A program made the position numbers and the translations under genes. From the NCBI RefSeq assembly GCF_026914265.1, contig NC_069135.1, positions 30,753,238 through 30,817,237 of the forward strand: a stretch of DNA of 64,000 bases, in the 5' to 3' direction. Position 1 is the first letter of the stretch; each line of letters begins with the position of its first letter. The DNA comes from Mya arenaria (Eukaryota; Mollusca; Bivalvia; Myida; Myidae). Below the pieces are notes generated by a model that did not search any database, had not been told where the DNA came from, and saw only the letters and a list, made by a program, of their open reading frames with translations. Shown piece after piece: positions 58,767 to 64,000 of this stretch.

Positions 58767-61700
58767 ATCATTTGAAAGGGTATTTCTTGATTCCTGATTT
58801 TATGGTGATTTTTTCGGATTTTACATAAGCTTTTTTTTAATCATTACACACTTTTAGTCGTAAGGGGTCACCAGACATTAAAGCATCACAAACGTGTACC
58901 CAATTCGTGACTTCCATCTACGAAACTTGAATTATTAAAGTGTCATAAAAATGCGTTGACAATTTTCGATCGGGGCCCTAACTTTCTCCTTGTGAAATTT
59001 CATTTGAATTATTCCTCGAACAGTTATAAAACTCATCAATATATTGGCAAAAAGGGTCCCTAAACAGTACATTGAGAATCATTTGGTGTAACAATGACAT
59101 ATGAGGCCAGATATTAGCTTTGAGTTTTCGTTTCTCAAGAAAAATAAAATGGACAAACGGGATAGATATTTATTATTTCCTCCGTTAAAAGAAGATGAAT
59201 AACAAATAATGTTTAAACAATAAATCAGTCAACAATATACATGCAAATTGGATAAGGGCATGGTACACGATATTTAATCAATGAGTTATATTATGTACAT
59301 TTATCAAGAACAGTTTGGATTTGTATGTTCTTATCTATAGTTCAGTAATAATCAATATTAATCTTACCGAAATGATACACAAGATTCTTTTTTGCTTCTA
59401 TTCAGAGACCTTCTTTCATAGAACTATATTAAACATAGTTAGCAAAATTATTGAAGCTTGCCGAAACAAAATACAAGTTACTAAATGTTTTTCTCTGATT
59501 AAAGATTTTTAGACAGAATACATAAATATTCACAATACATTTAATAACAATGAGCATCGGGAATAAAAAAAAAACAAAAAAAACTATTTTTTCATTTTTT
59601 TTAAAGAAAAAATATTTTGTTTTAATGTTCTGTACGTGTGATTTGCACTCGGTAATGCATGGTCATTTAACTGTTGAAAATTAAAAACCAAGAGATCAGT
59701 CCGTGCGTGAAATATACGAGTTTTTACCACTTATTTTATTGTGTACTGGAGTAAGTCAGAATGGGCAGCGGTAATAGTTACGCATTTGATTTTTATATGC
59801 AATATAAAGGTAATTGAAAAAACAAAAATAAAAAACAACAACAAAAGAAACAACAATAAAAACTGTTGCCATAGTTTGGAGGTAACAGTATTTTGAAAAC
59901 ATGAAAAACCAAAACTTACAATTTTAGCAGGAAAAATGCGTCGTCTCAAAAAGGAAGAGTTGACAACAGTTTTAAAGAAAACATTGAACCAGAAATACAT
60001 TTCGCAATAATTTCATCTAGCATTAAATTCATATAAACTAAGAGCATGTAACTAAAGATTTCCAAATGAAAAATTAGCATGTCAATGAAGAGAATATGTA
60101 CACAGACGGGGTCTGCTATGTCTGTCAGACATTGGTGACAGTTATCATTACACATTATCTTGCAAATTTCAAGAACAAAATATCCAATTCATTTCACGGT
60201 ATTATTAGCAGAAATCCAATAATGATAAATTTGTAAACATTTTTAGTCATTTTTTAAGATGCCTTTAGATGTTTACCCCTGGGAAAAAACCAACAAACCT
60301 GTAGCTGAATTAGAAAAAAGTCGAATAATAGAATAGTCGGAAAATATGCTTACAGATGGTTAAACAACACAAGTACACATTCGACAACTATTTTACAATA
60401 CTTCCATGTAACATTTTCTTATATTTGGTGTATATATTAAATCTGTCCATTATCGCTTTTGCAGTATGAAACCTAAGGGAATATTCACGTTTGCATATGT
60501 AAGTGTGTACAGGAAAAATGTATCAGCGTTTTGCATCCAGTACTTTTATATAAAGGGTTTTGGAGCATTATTGTACGATATAAAGAAATTTTATTAATTT
60601 CGGTGTAGTATCGTATTTCATTTCACGAATGTCATCGGAAAACATATTTTCACGAGTGGCGGACGAGTATTCGGTTATTAATGTATCGAAAATAGTCGCG
60701 ACAATTGGTTCAACTTAAAGTGAAAATCAACCATACGTGAAACATTGAGTTTATGATACTATTCGATACGTCACATTCAGCTAATCCAGAAAACAGGTGT
60801 TTTTATCTTTTACCGTTTCCTAGAAATGGGCTTAAAATAAATAAGTTGTTTGTATAAGTTATGTTTCTTCCTTATGTTTCGACCGAAAATAGTCGTGTTT
60901 GGTATCAAGCGAAATGGTTTGACGATCATTGTCTATAACTGTGAAACCCACATCGAACGTTTAATCACTTGCGAGCAAAAATGTTTGATAAGTTATGGAC
61001 ATTCGGATCTCCTCGTCCATTATTGTCGTAAACTACATTGGATGACGGTTTGAAATGTCAGAAATCGGTACACTTTAATTGCGCTGCAAGTAGATCGCAT
61101 GGTAATTTCAATTAAGCAGATACACTTAATGACTTATTTCTTGGTAATCTTAATTATGTTTGCAGTAATAAACATTACTGGCAATAAATTTTAACTTAGA
61201 TTTTACAAGTTCGAGCTTAAACACCACATTAAAGTAATGATATAATTCAAAATTTTACGAACTTCTTCTACCGATGTACCGGCATACCCCGAGTTTGTTT
61301 TTCTTGAAAATGTCCGAGGAATTCCGAATGGATTAATAGACTCATGAATTTTCGTCGTCTGGTGAACCTGTTAAATTTAAGTCCGGGTTAGCAAACAGTT
61401 ACATAATATTATTTCTACATATTAATGCTATTATCGAGCATTGTAGTAGCAAAACAGTATATATTTTAAGCAGTATACACAAGACGATTCATCGTTCTGA
61501 AAAAGGTTTGATTAAGTAAAGGTTTCTATCCGTTAAGTTAGTCAAGATGTCTCAGTGGTCCAATCAATCAAGCCTATTTTCTAGGAGGTTCACTTTCGTT
61601 TCGTTTTATCCAAGCAACCTTTTAGTTGCCACTTCTACCGCTTGAGCAACAGGTGACACGAGTTCAATGACGGACTATTTAGACGCGCCACCAGCCTGGC

Positions 61701-62401
61701 CCTTTCCCACGACGTATCGTCCCTTATGATAAGTTCTTAGCATTCTTTCAGCAATCCGACGAAATCTTGTGTCCATCATTAATGGTCCTTTTTAAAATGA
61801 ATAACGTAGCGTGTGATCGGTTTATTTTTGTCATCTAATATATCTATATATGATATTTCCCTTCTTGTGACTAGTATTCGTCTTCGTTCTGTCGTCATTC
61901 TTTGACTTTAAGAGACATTGCATTCAATATCTATCTAACCTGGCGTTTCACTTTAAAACAGTCCCAATAAAAAACACAAGTAACTGGCTGCTGTAGAACA
62001 ATCCAAGACACATCATTTAATCACAAGAAAACATAAGGTTGACCAATACGGTGCCCCACAAAATTGAGTATAAATGCATGACCCTGAGGTCAAGACGGAA
62101 TAAGCCTATAAACAACCAATTTTCATAATTTCACAGGCAATGATTTTTCCAATTTTTACACTTAAAACTATCATGTTTTGCAAAACAGTGACAAATTATG
62201 TTAAGCTCCATGTAAAAAGAACACAAGCACTCTTTTTCATATAAACATCCGGATCTTGGTCAACGGGGGCAGATAACTGTGAGCCAGTTACGTATCCGCA
62301 CACATTGTCCGTAACGATAGTATGATGACACCGTGTTCTTACTGGAAAGTCCAGAGAAGTAGTTGTCTATACATACGCATGACATGTTTTATATCTTACG
62401 C
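58767..62401. other. Intergenic stretch, nothing firm
   Basis: AT-rich with A-runs (59560-59620, 59815-59860). A somewhat GC-richer frame at 60850-61053 and a weak tRNA-like A-box near 61550 and 61640 were seen but cannot be supported as genes. Confidence 0.35.
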
Positions 62402-63794
62402 CTACATATTCAATTTAACCTGCTTTTTTCTCGGCGTTGTCAATTCTTGCCGATCAGCTGCAAAATTAAGTGCACACAACAACGCATACAAAATTGGAAC
62501 GTTTTTCTCTGGATTTGGACTAAGTTCTTTATAATAGTTGACAACAGGGAAAACCATGTATTCTGGTGCTCCAAAAATCTTAGTCGCCTTTTGGAACTAT
62601 GGAATAAATTGTTTTACTTTTGTAAATTTCAGTGACGTTATGGTAAACGGACTCGCATATTCTGTCGCATTTAGTTATCACCACAATTCTCGACACATCT
62701 GAAATCAGACAATTCAAAACATCAGCGTTTTAAAGTGTATCATACTGTGAAAGCAGGGTACACTTGACTTTAACATTGGGTATCCAATGCTGAACTTAAC
62801 CATGCAAAAGCGCTCGAAAACGTGACCCGATCTTATATGCTTTACCTAGGAAATATCACCTATATCAACTCTCACAATACTTGATTTCTTCATTTATAAG
62901 GATCTCATTTTATGGATCCCAAATATGATTTACTTAAATTAATAAAGTTGATTTCACAGACCAAAAGGGAATAATGAATGTTGAAAACCATGGTTCTTAA
63001 GTGGGTTACCGAATTTAATTTGAAAGAAATGTGCAGAAAACACGGTATATCTACCTTATGAGACGATCGCAGATCACAGTAAAACTTTTAGCATTCACCA
63101 ATCATTTAATATTTTTGCATTTTCAGCTATTACATACACGGTTACGATCGTGTTATCAGTAATTGATATTTTCCATAAATGCAATATTCAGTAAGTTGGT
63201 TAAGTTTTATCACTCCAATATTTGTTATACATGTTTATGCATTGATTGTCACTTTATTGCTAAATTTTGAAAAAAAAAAATAGTATTACCGCTTGGGATG
63301 AAGCTATGCAAGTTCCTCATTTTTCTCGTCAGAGCACTGTCATCGTGAAGCTGCATACATTGAATTATCTCAGCACTAACAACAATGATAACACAATGTG
63401 GCTTATTTTCCTGTCTGTTTTGATTCCCCGTGCGGTTACTCGAATTAAACTGAAATAACACAATAACTTGAATGATGTGTAAATGAGCACATAGAAACCA
63501 TTTTTATACTTGTGACGCATTGTTAAAAAAACAAATACATTTCTATTGAAGAAATTATGTCTGTCTTTGGCTAAACAAACTTCAAACCGAGGGGAAACTA
63601 TTTACGGCGCACCATTTACATGTTTTTTTTCTAAAAAAAAATATATTTACTTCGTGGTTAATTTCTATTTCTCCTTCCAAAACACTTTTGAGGTCTTCGT
63701 CTGTTAGGGCCGAGTTTGTCTGAGTAAATCCCATTGTGTCAATAACATTCACTTGGCCAAATAAATCAGTTGTCCTGCCTTGAATTCGAAGCAA
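62402..63794 (-). CDS. IFI44-like GTPase, last three exons (5' part off-window)
   Basis: Exon 63794-63651 (144 nt, phase 0-0; TTGCAG/TTG ... GAA/GTAAAT) reads LLRIQGRTTDLFGQVNVIDT then MGF. DTMG is the G3 (DxxG) motif, and DTMG followed by a DED..VLEG helix matches IFI44/IFI44L (DTMGL...DDI..ILKG). Exon 63449-63290 (160 nt) reads FNSSNRTG..., then KPHCVIIVVSA, the counterpart of DRIHCVVFVFDA. Exon 62698-62402 starts GAT across the phase-1 intron (DVSRIVVITKCD; TKCD = G4) and ends GAPEYMVFPVVNYYKELSPN, NVPILYALLCALNFAADRQE and a TAG stop, matching the IFI44 C-terminus. Within that exon the frame shifts by one near 62591-62620. The P-loop and any TLDc part must lie beyond 64000. The family is interferon- or infection-linked in vertebrates. 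Confidence 0.75.
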
Positions 63795-64000
63795 CTGCAA
63801 GCATACCGTTACATCATATTTAACGGCTTGCCAAATTATGCATTATTTACAAAATAAGAATTGGAAAAGAGTTACGTTGCCATCGAAATAATATATCAAA
63901 TATAAATTAGGCAATAATGAATTAATATTATTTAAGATAAGAATGTTATAATACCTTACAATAAAAAAATAAAAATAAATAAAGAGAGGATATTTGTTTA
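63795..64000 (-). other. Intron of the IFI44-like gene
   Basis: AT-rich sequence upstream of the acceptor at 63795-63800 (TTGCAG on the minus strand); no coding sequence. The donor lies beyond the window. Confidence 0.5.

Noticed and set aside
61540-61690. tRNA-like A-boxes (GTCTCAGTGGTCC on plus; TTGCTCAAGCGGTAGA on minus)
   Set aside because: No convincing B-box at proper spacing and no acceptor-stem pairing; too weak to call.
1-64000. Retroviral, LTR or Polinton-type elements
   Set aside because: No gag, integrase, envelope, capsid or protein-primed polymerase motifs and no long direct terminal repeats were seen; the RT segments present are of LINE type.

Overview
The window is animal nuclear DNA: AT-rich, intron-containing, crowded with simple repeats, MITE-like elements and broken LINEs, with one 100-base assembly gap (47098-47197). 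Protein families and several dispersed repeats (a ~145-bp 'GGTCATGACCAGCAGATGA' tandem repeat, a short element with 'CTCTCACAG' ends, CR1/L2-group LINEs) point to a bivalve mollusc. A dreissenid-like mussel would fit, but the species is my inference, not something the sequence proves.

Region 1 (1-46 kb) is a birth-and-death array of one family: two-exon genes coding for a B-box/coiled-coil/beta-propeller (TRIM-like, no RING) protein. Exon 1 (338 nt in every well-preserved copy) carries two B-box zinc fingers. A phase-2 intron of ~250-500 nt follows, then exon 2 (~1.35 kb) with a coiled coil and an NHL/TolB-like propeller. Two subfamilies occur. Subfamily A: 1081-3015, 7919-9857, 14690-17842, 23263-25103, 28799-29232, 32972-34910. 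Subfamily B: 12010-13291, 21955-22015, 39509-41545. All lie on the minus strand. A third, much older copy is inverted on the plus strand (43917-45910). Only 7919-9857 reads through without a break. 1081-3015 has one in-frame stop and 32972-34910 one 1-nt insertion. The rest are fossils. Between genes I recognise shared modules, here called S (3' flank), P and Q (5' flanks) and R (triplet-repeat block), which show repeated segmental duplication, an inversion of P, a chimeric deletion and TE insertions.

Region 2 (47.2-53.4 kb) is a fold-back structure: ~382-bp CpG-rich tandem repeats in one orientation on the left and the opposite orientation on the right, around a ~3.9-kb CR1/L2-group LINE with several frame breaks.

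Region 3 (53.4-64 kb) is mostly unannotatable AT-rich sequence with a few candidate exons. At its right end, on the minus strand, are the last three exons of an IFI44-like (interferon-induced protein 44 family) GTPase gene. Its G3 (DTMG) and G4 (TKCD) motifs are visible; the P-loop exons would lie past the window's end. An expanded B-box/propeller array close to an IFI44-like gene suggests an innate-immunity neighbourhood. That functional reading is inference.

No retrovirus, LTR element, Polinton, CRISPR array or rRNA gene was recognised.
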